Part shown: one piece after another, positions 9,895 to 20,465 of the stretch
Layout of the letters: each line of letters opens with the position of its first letter
Numbering within the stretch: position 1 is the first letter of the stretch
Assembly (NCBI GenBank): GCA_033030425.1
Contig: JAUFSD010000009.1
Coordinates: 868,001-932,000, forward strand
Length of the DNA stretch: 64,000 nucleotides
Reading direction: 5' to 3'
Source of the DNA: Verpa conica
Taxonomy: Eukaryota; Ascomycota; Pezizomycetes; Pezizales; Morchellaceae
The notes under the pieces: generated by a model
The model's database searches: none
Seen by the model: the letters and a program-made list of their open reading frames with translations, nothing else
What the model was told of the DNA's origin: nothing
Position numbers and translations under genes: made by a program

Positions 9895-12395
9895 CCAGGC
9901 TCTCGGGAGTGTCTTGTTCTCAAAGTCTATTGCCTAAAACCCTGGCCGGGGTATTTGGCAAAGCTTGGGCTACGTCTGTAGCTACTAGTACCACCTTTTT
10001 CCCTTCCTGCTTTTTAACTTCGCACCACACCAGCGTGGTGAGTACGCAATCTTCGGCAGACCTGCCTGTTCTGCCTCCACACTGATGCTTGTTGTACGCT
10101 CTCTTTTCCCTGACGAGACTCAAGGCTTCCATAGCAAGTCTTTCAACACCCTTGCCTAGTACACTCAGAAGAGAAATTGGTCTGTAGGCTTTGGTAACTG
10201 TGTAATCGCCTTTGTCCGGTTTGGGAATGACTGCTACATCTGCTCTTTTCCAGCACTGCGGGTGTTTGCCTGTGCTTAGGGACGTGTTGGCAAGATATTC
10301 GACTTTCTCGCCCAGTACCGGCCAGCACTCCTTCCACACCTTGCTGCTGATGCCATCCGGTCCTGGAGCCCTATTCGGGGACTGGGCACACACAGCTTTC
10401 TTAACTTCTTTATTACTGACTTCTTTAAGCTTGGCCATGCTTGCTCTGCTTTTGAAAAAATTGTATTCTTGTCCCTTAGGAAACAGGGACTCATAAAAGG
10501 TGCTCTCATTGTCTTCAAAGGTGACACACACCTTTCCCGCTGCTGTGGTAATGTTTGGAGTGTGGACTGTCTTCCTCTTGTTCACGCACTTCCAAACTTT
10601 CTACATATCTTTGCCTTTGGACTCGTTTATAAACTTGCCCCAGGCTTCTTTCTTCTTCCTCCTTACTAGCCTGAAATACTCATTTCTTTCTTCCACTTCT
10701 CGCACCTCTTGGCCCATTCTCTTCCTGTCTCGCTCCTAACTTCTGCTCTCTTTCACCACCTATCTTTTCTCGCCACTTCTTTCCTCTTCTCTTTCACCTG
10801 TTCATCAAACCACCCCTTTGACCTCCAAACTGTTTGCTTGGGTTTGCTGTGTTCTCTCAGCGTCTTGCTGACCCAATCTTCAAGCAGGGCTGCCATGTTG
10901 TCCACGTTTTTAGCTTCTGCGACTGTAGCCCACTGTTCCTTATGTTGACTGACGCATTCCTGAACGGACTCTCTGAACTTGTCCCAATTTATTTTGCTTA
11001 TATCAGTTTGATGTCTTAGGGTGTCTGAGATCCTTTTTGCCTCAAGGTCAATACTCACACCAATAGCCGCATGGTCGGAATCCGCGCCACTACTGGTCAG
11101 TATTTCCCAGTTGCACACCGGATATACTGCTTTGCTGGCCCACGCCAGGTCTAGCACTGACTCTCTCACTTCTCCTCTAACTACTCTTTTCCACGTAAAG
11201 CTATTCCGGGTATTCAGTAGTGTCATCTTCTCGGCCGTCATTCTGTGGAGCAACCTCCTCCCCTCTCTGTCCTCCTTGCACTCAATATCCCACTCTTTCG
11301 ATTTCGCGTTAAAGTCTCCTAAAATGAATAAATTCTCAGCTCTGAAGACTTCTTTAGGGATTCTCCGCGCACACCACTGACTCCCTTCCTTACGGGATTG
11401 ATTGTACACGTTCACCACCCTGAGTGTTCCTTCTTTCGCGTGTATGTCGAGGACGCTAGCATCGCTGTCTTTCCAGATGTCTGTTCTGATGCTGTAGCCC
11501 AGTTTGCTAGCTTTCTTAACTAGCCACGCAACTCTGGGTTTGTGTTCGTTTGTCTGATACTCGCTGTGCCATCCTGGGTGACTATTCGTAATTGCTTGAC
11601 TCAAAGAAAAACTCCTCTCCTCATCCCACCTCACTTCCCCCTGTGAAGAATGGTGGAGTAACAGCTTAGGACGCGAGTCCTAATGGTATAACTCTATAGG
11701 TACGATGCACAGAAAGAAGCGTAAAGCCAGTGAGTGGGTGGTAGCAACAGAATAAACTTATTACTATAAAGAACAGGCAAGCGAGTATTCTGAGCATGTA
11801 ATACCCAACAAGATAGCGTAGTAGATTGTTGTCTATGTCTAGAGAATTACTGTCCCAGAAAGAGGGAGAACGGCCCGCTATTTATACAGAAAAGCCCTTT
11901 ATCCTCCAACCGAGATAACTATGTGAAAACCGAGGTGGGAACGCCGTTTGACCCTGAAAACCGTAACAAAGTAAAGGTAACCAAAAGAAATGAGTAATAC
12001 AATGCTTGTAAGCGAAATGGTGTGTTGAGTAAACATAAATGAGCGCAACAAAATATGACTCATAACAAATGGCGCAATACATGTGAAGAATAAGGTATGC
12101 GACCTTTCGATAAACATTAGTAGTTATGTAAAAATGTAATAAATGTAAAAAATATATCAAGAAAACAATCAGAACTGTCATCGTAATGAAATGTAGCAAA
12201 TGGAGACAAAATGTTATACAAACAAGGAAAGACAGACTGAGAATCTCGAAAAAATAACACCCCCCCGGCACCTCTGCCTCCTACCCACGGTTCCTGAATT
12301 GCTATAATGTCAAACTCACTCTGGTCTGAAATTCCAGTAAACACATATGTCGACCCGCAAATGTTGTATTGGAGAATCTTGAGTTGTCCTAACAT
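9895..12395 (-). pseudogene. LINE-1, 5' part of ORF2 (endonuclease and first half of RT)
   Basis: ORF2 starts with ATG at 12395 (MLGQLKILQYNICGS), the beginning of an apurinic-type endonuclease: QEPWVGG, ITNSHPGWHSEYQ, ILGDFNAKSKEWD and SDHAAIGV. The RT begins at RAPGPDGISSKVWKECW and continues through YRPISLLSVLGKGVERL and VLVATDVAQALPNTPA. The frame is cut by a solo LTR at 11642-12259, by stops near 10753 and 9920 and by at least one frame change near 10.65 kb. Several stops look like CGA-to-TGA or TGG-to-TAG changes. The rest of the RT resumes at 8640 beyond an LTR5 copy. LINE-2 gives the template for this reading. Confidence 0.85.
11642..12259 (-). mobile_element. Solo LTR, family LTR1, copy 3 (inverted)
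   Basis: 618 bp in the opposite orientation to the other four LTR1 copies. On the plus strand it begins TGTGAAGAATGG and ends AAAAAATAACA, flanked by CCCCC on both sides (11637-11641 and 12260-12264; the right run is seven C long). It interrupts the endonuclease part of LINE-1 ORF2. Confidence 0.9.
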
Positions 12396-12503
12396 TTATT
12401 CAACAACACGGGAATGAGAGTGTCGCTGATGGTTGACGCAAAATATTCTTCTCTCTTTTTGCAGTATGGTGACCTCGCTGAGTGAGGGCCCCCACAGTTG
12501 GCA
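12393..12503 (-). pseudogene. LINE-1 ORF1, C-terminal zinc-knuckle end
   Basis: The minus strand reads KCANCGGPHSARSPYCKKRE followed by about 20 residues and a TAG that overlaps the ATG of ORF2 (ATGTTAG), so ORF1 and ORF2 overlap by a few bases. The CxxC...C pattern fits the last zinc knuckle of a gag-like ORF1. It is cut off at about 12.51 kb by the 3' tail of LINE-2. Confidence 0.65.
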
Positions 12504-12514
12504 CACTTCTTAGC

Positions 12515-12678
12515 AATGAATGAATGAATGAATTTATCATTTAAGTACATGCAACCCTTAGGTTATGGTACCCGCACTAAAATCCAAACCCACTGCTAAA
12601 ATAACAACAAAAATAAAATAGAACAAAAATAAAAATAAAAATAAAATAACCAAAATTACCGCCTTTGCCTCTTCATCT
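12515..12678 (-). other. LINE-2 3' untranslated region and tail
   Basis: On the minus strand, after the ORF2 stop at 12679, the sequence is T-rich (TTTATTTT repeats) and ends in about four ATTC units (plus strand GAATGAATGAATGAAT near 12515-12532). A short tandem repeat at the junction with LINE-1 ORF1 is what a target-primed LINE insertion leaves instead of a poly(A). Confidence 0.65.
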
Positions 12679-15600
12679 CTATTCTTCTTCTGCGTCTCCA
12701 AATCCTCCTTGTATGCTGCTCAAAACCTCTTCCCACATGTCGCCCCATCCCCACTCCTCTTCCCGTCCTCGGTCCTCTATCTCTTCTGCTCTAATTTCTC
12801 CTCTTTCTGCTCTTCTTGCTCTGCTTTTCCTTTTAAACTCTCTCCACATCAGCGCTCCCCACGTCCAATTCTTTTCCTCTGCAGGGTATAATATGTCGTC
12901 TAGGGTAATGGGAGTGTCTGGGCTGCCAAGCTCGCGTTGAAGTATTCTCCGTCTGCTTTGGGTGAGCGGACACTCAACCAGTGCATGCTGGACCGTTTCA
13001 AACTGGTGTCCGCACACGCAACTGGGTGTTGGGCGCTTTCCTATGCGGTGAAGGTAACTGCCGCAGTCTATGTGTCCTGTTCGCAGTCTGGTTGTGATGG
13101 TCCTGGCTTCTCGCTCACTGTTTGGGAATCTTGCTCTGTGTCTAGTGAGGGGAGTGTTTGTGTTGTTATTTTTTTCTAGATTCTCAGTCTGTCTTTCCTT
13201 GATTGTATAACACTTTATCTCCATTTGCTACATTTCATTACGACGGCAGTACTGATTGTTTTCTTATTACATTTATTACATTTTTACATAACTACTAATG
13301 TTTATCGAAAGGTCGCATACCTTATTACTTACATGTATTGCGCCATTTGTTATGAGTCATATTTTGTTGCGCTTATTTATGTTTACTTAACACACCATTT
13401 CGCTTACAGGCATTGTATTACTCATTTCTTTTGGTTACCTTTACTTTGTTACGGTTTTCAGGGTCAAACGGCGTTCCCACCTCGGTTTTTACATAGTTAT
13501 CTCGGTCGGAGGATAAAAGACTTTTCTGTATAAATAGCGGGCCGTTCTCCCTCTTTCTGGGACAGTAATTCTCTAGACATAGACACCAATCTACTACGCT
13601 ACCTTGTTTGGTATTACATGCTCAGAATACTCGCTTGCCTGTTCTTTATAGTAATAGTCTACTCTGTTGCTACCACCCATTCACTGGCTTTACGCTTCTT
13701 TCTGTGCATCGTACCTGTAGAGTTATACCATTAGGACTTGCGTCCTAAGCTGTTACTCCGCTATTCTTCACATGTGTACTGTCTCCCTGTCCCTCTGACT
13801 CCGCTTCTTCTGGCTAACTGGTACGCGCTCTCCCAGTCGGTAATGACTTTGTTCCGGGAGGATGTTTCTAGGAAGGCAAAGGATGTAAAGGCCTCTCGAC
13901 ACGGTTGTTCCGACGCTGCTTCTTTAGCGAGGGTGTCTGCGAGGGTGTTGCCTTGGACTCCGATGTGTGCTTTCACCCACTCAAGCCTAATTTGAATTCC
14001 AGCTAATCTTGCGTGGTCGCACTCCCATCTGATGTCTTCGGCTACCATCTCCCCTTTGCTAGGTTCTCTCGTAACGGTTCGGTTAATGGCGTACTGGCTG
14101 TCCGTTCGTACAGTGACTACCTTTCGACGTAGTCTGATTGCTGTTTGTGTGCCAAAAGTCACTGCTTTCCTGATGCCTATCATCTCCGCGTCTCCAATCT
14201 CCATGTTCTTGCCCAGTCCATACTTTTCGCTCTTCACCGCCCTTCCATCCAAATCAATCCTCACTACCGCTGCTCCAACACCTCCCTCCCCCTTGCTTGT
14301 GTCACTATATACAATAATCTCACTTTCTCTCTCTGTTCTCTCCATCTGTCTTCTTCTCTCCTCCTCGCAGTCCCTCCTGATGTCAATTTCAATCTCCTCT
14401 CGCACTTTTCTTTCCCAGTTTGGTTCTTGCCTGTAAATTCTTTTCCACTTTTCAATTTTATTGATGCTTACTCCCAGTTCCTTGACTAGTTCCTGGGTTT
14501 CTCTCCCGACGCCGTGCACCTGTTGTACACTTCTTCTCCTTCTGTTTTCCTGCCATTCTCGGTCTTCTGGCTCTCCTCTTCTTCTTGCTGCTTTTTCCAC
14601 GCACTTTCTTCTAATGTCGCTTGGTGGAAGCTGGAGGGCTTTAACGGCTCCCATCCGTTTCCTGTGATCTAGTCTGTGCTGGGCTGGAATGAGATCATGC
14701 TCGATCTGGATTGCTTTGGAAGGTGCGGTGCGGAAGTGTCCGCCGATTTGTCTCATGGCTCTTATTGCTTCTTGGTCAAGTTTGCTGGCTATGCCTTTCT
14801 GTCCCTTCCACCACACTCTGCTGGCGTACTCCATTACTTGTCTGGCGCACCCCACATACATCTGTCTCAGGTCGCCGATACCCACTCCTCCTCTAATCAA
14901 GCCCAACACGCTCCAGGCTGCTCTCTTTCCACTTGCTATTTTCGTGTCGATGTGCTCTTTAAAGCTCAAATTTCTATCCACCCACACTCCTAGCCACCTA
15001 ATGCACTTCTTCTCCTCGATCTCTTCGCCCCCTTCCTCGAGGGTGCCTGCACTACCTATTTCTTCTCGACACCACAGCCTGACCCACTCCGTCTTGCTTT
15101 TGTCAAAAACTATGCCTTTGTCTTGTCCCCACTCTCGGGCTACTTTCATCAAATCAGACGCGATCTCAATTGTTCTCTCCCACGAGTTGCCTGCGACCGC
15201 AAAGGTAAGATCGTCTATAAAGGTAGGTGTGATAACATCGTCGGCGTACTGCGTGTCGATGTAACTTTCCAAATACTCCAATAGCGCTCCCATATGTAAA
15301 TTAAAAAGGGTTGGGGAGACGGGGCTTCCTTGTGGGATGCCAGTTTGTGCCAGTCTTCACTCTCCGGACTGATCGTCCACTTTGAGTCTGACTTGCCTGT
15401 CGCTCATAAAGCTTTCGACCCACCTGACAAGGGGCTCGGGACACTCAAGATGTCTAAGTCTGTTACAAAATATTCTGGCTGGGGTGTTGGGGAAAGCTTG
15501 GGCAACATCTGTGGCAAACAAGGCCACTCTCTTGCCAGTGTGCTTCTTTTCTTCGCTCCACGCTAGGGTTGTCAGAACGCAGTCTTCTGCTGATCTCTTT

Positions 15601-17246
15601 TCTCTGCCTCCCCACTGATGTTGACTGTAGCCTGAGCGTTCTCCTATCTCGCCAAGTAACTGCGCAGCAACCTTCTCGACTCCTTTGCCTAGTACGCTCA
15701 GCAGTGAAATTGGGCGGTAGCTTTTGGTTATTGTGTAGTCGCCTTTGTTTAACTTGGGAATTACTGCAACCTCGGCTTTCTTCCAGACCTCCGGATGTTT
15801 GCCAGAGCTCAGGCACGTCCTTGCCAGCTCTTCAACTTTTTCCCCCAGAACAGGCCAGCACTCTTTCCAGACTTCGCTATTTATGCCGTCAGGTCCTGGG
15901 GCTCTTTTGCTGGGCTGTTTACAAACTCCGTTTCGGATCTGTTCACTGGTGATGTCTGGAAGTCTGTTGTTGCTAGCTCGGGCCCTGGGGGCGGCATCCT
16001 CATTCACTTCCGGGAAGAAGGCCAGGTAAAAGGCTTTCTCTTTTTCCCCGAAGAAGGTGCACACTCCTGCTTCTGTTATCAAATTTGGGGTGTGGACCGT
16101 CTTCCGTTTGTTAACGCACTTCCAGACTCTCCACATATCTTTGCCTCTGTTTTCAGCTATAAACTTGCTCCAGGATTCTTTCTTCTTGTTCCTGATAAGT
16201 TTAAAATATCTATTTCTGACCACTTTCCACGAGGCGAGTCTGCGCGACCACTCTCCTTGATTTTCCTCTCTCCTCTCAACTCTTTTTCTCCACCTGTCTT
16301 CTCTGGCGACCTCCTTCCTTGCTTCTTTCACTTGATCATCAAACACTTTCGATCTCCATACAACCCGTCGTTTCTTTCCATATTGGGTGAGTGTGTCTCT
16401 GACCCACTCTTCTATCATTTCCGCCATTTTGTCCACATCCTCTTCCTCTGCGACTGTGGTCCACTGTTTGCCTGCGGCACTAACTTTTCCTTGTACAGTT
16501 TCCCTGAACTTATCCCAGTTAACTTCTTTGAGACACACTTGATTCCTAAGCGGGTCTGCTATCCGTTCAACCTTTAGCTGGATTTCCAAGCCGATAGCCG
16601 CATGGTCGGAACCCACGCCACTATCGGGGAGTAATTTCCAATTGCAGAGAGGAAGAATGGATTCGCTGGCCCACGTTAGATCGAGAACTGACTCTTGTTC
16701 CTTCCTCTTCCATGTGAACCTGTCTCTTTCGTTTAAAAGAGTCATTCCTCTCCTGGCCATTTTGTGTACAATCCGTCTGCCTTCTCTGTTTTCGGCGCAC
16801 CCGCTGTCCCACTCTTTGGCTTTCGCGTTAAAATCTCCAAGTATTACAACTCTCTCTACTCTTCACACTTCTGCTGGTATTCTTCGGGCACACCACTTGC
16901 TGCCATTTTTCCTGTTTTGATTGTAAATATTGACCAACCTGATCACTCCGGTGGTTGTTTCAACATCAAGTATGCTCGCGTCGCTGTCGTTCCATATGTC
17001 TGATCTGAGAGAGTAGACCAGCTTACTCTCCTTTTTAACTAGCCAGGCTACTTTTGGTGCAAACTCGCTGGCTTGATATTCGCTGTGCCACCCGCTATGG
17101 CTGTTTGTGATGGCTTGATTCAATGTGTACACTTCTTCCTCTGATATTCTAACATCACTGTCCCCTCTGCTTCCTACCCCTCCGATCCACGGCTCTTGCT
17201 CTGCAACTAAATCAAACTCCCCCTGGTCCGAAATTCCGCTAAACAC
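12679..17246 (-). pseudogene. LINE-2 ORF2: endonuclease, RT, RNase H; nearly complete
   Basis: A single minus-strand frame runs from about 17246 to 13773 and, beyond an inserted solo LTR (13164-13772), from 13158 to 12679. Order: endonuclease (ISDQGEFD, EQEPWIGG, ILGDFNAKAKEWD, GSDHAAIGLEI), RT (RAPGPDGINSEVWKECWPVL, SYRPISLLSVLGKGVEK, ALFATDVAQAFPNTPA, GIPQGSPVSPTLF, QYADDV), RNase H (VYSDTSKGEGGVGAAVV, VRTDSQYAI, WVKAHIGVQGNTLADTLAK) and the C-terminal CVCGHQFETVQHALVECP motif. Two in-frame TGA codons, at 16863-16865 and 15357-15359, are the only breaks besides the LTR. The YADD catalytic motif is intact. It lies inside LINE-1 ORF1 in the same orientation and is therefore younger than LINE-1. 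The family is a fungal RNase H-bearing LINE; clade assignment (Tad or I-like) was not tested. Confidence 0.9.
13164..13772 (+). mobile_element. Solo LTR, family LTR1, copy 4
   Basis: 609 bp from TGTTATTTTTTTC to CTTCACA with the perfect duplication TGTGT at 13159-13163 and 13773-13777. It splits LINE-2 ORF2 between GRQYT and NTPLTRHRARF; LINE-1 reads straight through the equivalent point (GRQYTNSPASRHKARF). Confidence 0.93.
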
Positions 17247-17254
17247 ACACTTTT

Positions 17255-17406
17255 TAGCTTACCAGTGGCCATCCTTATTGCACTACCCTTTGGAGTTGCA
17301 TCCCTCGCGGGACTTATCACACGGATGTTGATAAGTCGCATGTCCACTTCTGGCACAAATCCCGCACACCGCGGCCTTGCCTTGTCCTTGAACTGGGCAT
17401 ACTGCC
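17255..17406 (-). pseudogene. LINE-2 ORF1 remnant with zinc knuckles
   Basis: Minus-strand reading gives VCGICARSGHATYQHPC and, after a stop, CNKDGHW, that is, CxxC-x4-H-x4-C-type zinc knuckles directly upstream of ORF2. It is truncated at 17406 by an LTR2 copy, so the rest of ORF1 is missing. Confidence 0.6.
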
Positions 17407-18557
17407 TGTAAAACTGGCCTATACAATTGTCCAGGCTACGTCCCGTCAAGCTTAGAGTTCAGTCCGAAGGTATAAGATACCAACTACCAAGGTCTCCTCA
17501 GTCAACGGTAGTAGTTGTTCCCTTAAATCGCACAAGAGAGTTACGAACTATGATATCGTCAAGACTAACTAGAGTTGGTTAGATAAAGCGGAAAGTTGTT
17601 CAGTTGAAGCTTCGAAAGTCACAAGCAAAATGCTTTTAAATAAAGTTATAAGGTAGTTCGATAGATTCAAATATATTGATAAGACTCGTTCTTCCTGTTG
17701 ATGTTCTGGTAAAGAGACAAATCTGCCAACTATTTATATACCGCGGTTTGGGCTCGCGGATTTCTTCTAAATCCTAATACAAACGCCTGGGAACCCCCGA
17801 AGACCCTGAAAACCTGCCAAGCAATCACGCCATACAATACAAATCTTACAACACAGTCAAAACACCAATACAAACACATTCCACCCATACTTATACAAAT
17901 CCCGACCAGTCCAAGCACTTTGTCCCGGCCCTATCGTCTATTCTAGCCAAGCCCGAAGGTGTACTAGAGTAATGCAATCATGTAAAGCTGTTAGTGAACC
18001 AATCTGTACTCTGCGGACGGGCCGATAAGTGTACTAACCACCGTATCTGTTCCGTCCTTGCATGTTCCCTTGTGGCAGAGAGTCACCAAAGCCCTTTGGT
18101 ACTAATCAGCAAGCAGTACTGGGAAGCGGGGCCTTCCTTCATACCGTTAGTTTGTCAAGAAACATGCCCCGACTGGCGGAGGGCACAACTCCGTCAGTTC
18201 TTGTCTGATTTCCTCAATTCTTTCACTAGTCAGCTCCAAATCATGCCCTCTCATATACCCTCTGGATTTGGTTCGGACGAACGAATTTTCCTGACGCTCC
18301 AGGGGTTACTTTTGGGGTCCAAAGCTTGTGTTTTTACTATGCGTTTACAGCAACTCTGAGGGGCCCCCCCAGCACCCGGTGGGTGGCACAGTGGGGCGCC
18401 CTGCAGGAGATCGCCGCCAGCAATCATATCACACGTGCTTCTCCCCAAACCCCTATCGCGTTTCTCAAGAAACGGGCTAGGGATTTAGTTACCTAGATAG
18501 TCAAAAAAGTGGTCTTCATGGTTCCCAGAATACTCCTCTTATCAGGTGCCTACAACA
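17407..18557 (-). mobile_element. LTR2-family repeat, copy b (inverted)
   Basis: 1151 bp, reverse orientation, ends TGTAAAACTGGCC and CCTACAACA on the plus strand. The left flank is the 5' part of LINE-2; the right flank is the RT of a different LINE (LINE-3). The flanking pentamers CTGCC and TCAAA do not match. It contains the conserved frame at 17994-18359 (121 codons), antisense to the repeat. Confidence 0.72.
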
Positions 18558-18809
18558 TCAAAATTCTGGGAAAGAGTGTCGGATTAATTCTATGAACGCC
18601 TTTCCATACTGAGTAGGGAATGGTGTCAGGACCCGGTGCTGAGAGATTAGATATTTTGGAAAGGACTGTTTGTATTTCTTCAGGTGTAATAACTGGAACG
18701 TTATGATGTCGTAAAGGATAGGGGGAGCCGGTATCAGGCCTAGGGGGAAAGAGTGCGTTTACTAAATTTTCATTTAGTATTTGAGGTGTAGGTGAATTGG
18801 GAATAGAAG
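18558..18809 (-). pseudogene. LINE-3 ORF2, RT N-terminal fragment
   Basis: The minus strand encodes about 80 residues including TPEEIQTVLSKISNLSAPG and PDTIPYSVWKGVHRINP, the APGPD block that opens LINE reverse transcriptases. It is enclosed between two inverted LTR2 copies. The endonuclease part of the same element resumes at 19970, and the intervening stretch of ORF2 is missing. Confidence 0.7.
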
Positions 18810-19969
18810 TGTTGTAGGCACCTGATAAGAGGAGTATTTCTGGGCACCATGAAGACCACTTGTTTGACTATCTAGGTAACTAAATCCCTAGCCCGTTTCT
18901 TGAGAAACGCGATAGGGGTTTGGGGAGAAGCACGTGTGATATGATTGCTGGCGGCGATCTCCTGCAGGGCGCCCCACTGTGCCACCCACCGGGTGCTGGG
19001 GGGGCCCCTCAGAGTTGCTGTAAACGCATAGTAAAAACACAAGCTTTGGACCCCGAAAATAACCCCTGGAGCGTCAGGAAAACTCGTCCGTCCGAGCCAA
19101 ATCCGGAGGGTATATGAGAGGGCATGATTTGGAGCTGACTGGTGAAAGAATCAAGGAAATCGGATAAGAACTGACGGAGTTGTGCCCTCCGCCAGTCGGG
19201 GCATGTTTCTTGACAAACTAACGGTATGAAGGAAGGCCCCGCTTCCCAGTACTGCTTGCTGATTAGTACCAAAGGGCTTTGGTGACTCTCTGCCACAAGG
19301 GAACATGCAAGGACGGAACAGATACGGTGGTTAGTACACTTATCGGCCCATCTGCAGAGTACAGATTGGTTCACTAACAGCTTTACATGATTGCGTTACT
19401 CTAGTACACTTTTGGGCTTGACTAGAATAGACGATAGGGCCGGGACAAAGTGCTTGGACGGGTCGGGATTTGTATAAGTATGGGGGAAATGTATTTGTAT
19501 TGGCGATTGTTACTGTGTTGTAAGATTTGTATTGTATGGCGTGATTGCTTGGCAGGTTTTCAGGGTCTTCGGGGGTTCCCAGGCGTTTGTATTAGGATTT
19601 AGAAGAAATCCGCGAGCCCAAACCGCGGTCTATAAAATAGTTGGCAGATTTGTCTCTTTACCAAAACATCAACGGGAAGAACGAGTCTTATCAATATATT
19701 TGAATCTATCAAACTACCTTTACTTTATAAACTCTACTACAAACATTTTGCTCGTGACTTTCGAAACTTCAACTGAACAACTTTCCACTCTATCCAACTA
19801 ACTCTAGTGAGTCTTCACAATATCGTAGTTCGTAACTCTCTTGTGCGATTTAAAGGAACAACTACTACTGTTGACTGAGAAGACCTTGGTAGTTGGTATC
19901 TTATACCTTCGGACTGAACTCTAAGCTTGACGGGACGTAGCCTGGACAATTGTATAGGCCAGTTTTACA
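18810..19969 (+). mobile_element. LTR2-family repeat, copy c
   Basis: 1160 bp from TGTTGTAGGCACC to CCAGTTTTACA; flanks AGAAG and AGAAC differ by one base. Both flanks belong to LINE-3 ORF2 (endonuclease on the right, RT on the left), but the sequence expected between them is absent. A 121-codon antisense frame lies at 19009-19374, nearly identical to that of copy b. Confidence 0.72.
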
Positions 19970-20463
19970 AGAACTTTTGTAGGGGATCCGCGGCAGGGGA
20001 ATGAATGTTAAAGTCTCCTACAACAACAGTGGGAATGGATGAGACCGGAAAGGCCATGTGAGGAGGGACGGATCTAACGGAGTCAGACACCCGTCTATTA
20101 TAGACATTGACCAACGTTAATAAGGAAAACAAATGATTTGAGGTTGCAAAGTGTAATGTAATAGAGACAATGTCTTCTCGGTGTGAGGGGGATTGGGTAA
20201 CAGAATTCTTGTCCAGAAAGGACAGATTTATATAAAAGCAAACTGAGACTTTGTCTGTTTGCAGTGTAGGTGTGGGTTTAAAAAGAGCAAAATTGGGGGC
20301 AATTAAGGGGGAATGATTAAATAATGGGAGTTCTTGCACAGCTATAACCTGTGACGAGTGAACTACTGAATTTGAGAACAGAGAAAGAAACACATTATTG
20401 CTCCCGGCGCAGTTGTGTTGGATGATGTTGAGTGGGGATTTATGTTTAGCGGGCGCACTAAAC
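19970..20463 (-). pseudogene. LINE-3 ORF2, endonuclease fragment
   Basis: ATG at 20463 opens MFSAPAKHKSPLNIIQHNCA, followed by VIAVQELPLF, VNVYNRR and VVVGDFNIHSPAADPL: the QxE, N and GDFN motifs of an endonuclease/exonuclease/phosphatase fold. The ATG follows the ORF1 stop directly (TAAATG). The frame ends at the LTR2 copy at 19969. This LINE is clearly different in sequence from LINE-1 and LINE-2. Confidence 0.78.
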
Positions 20464-20465
20464 AT

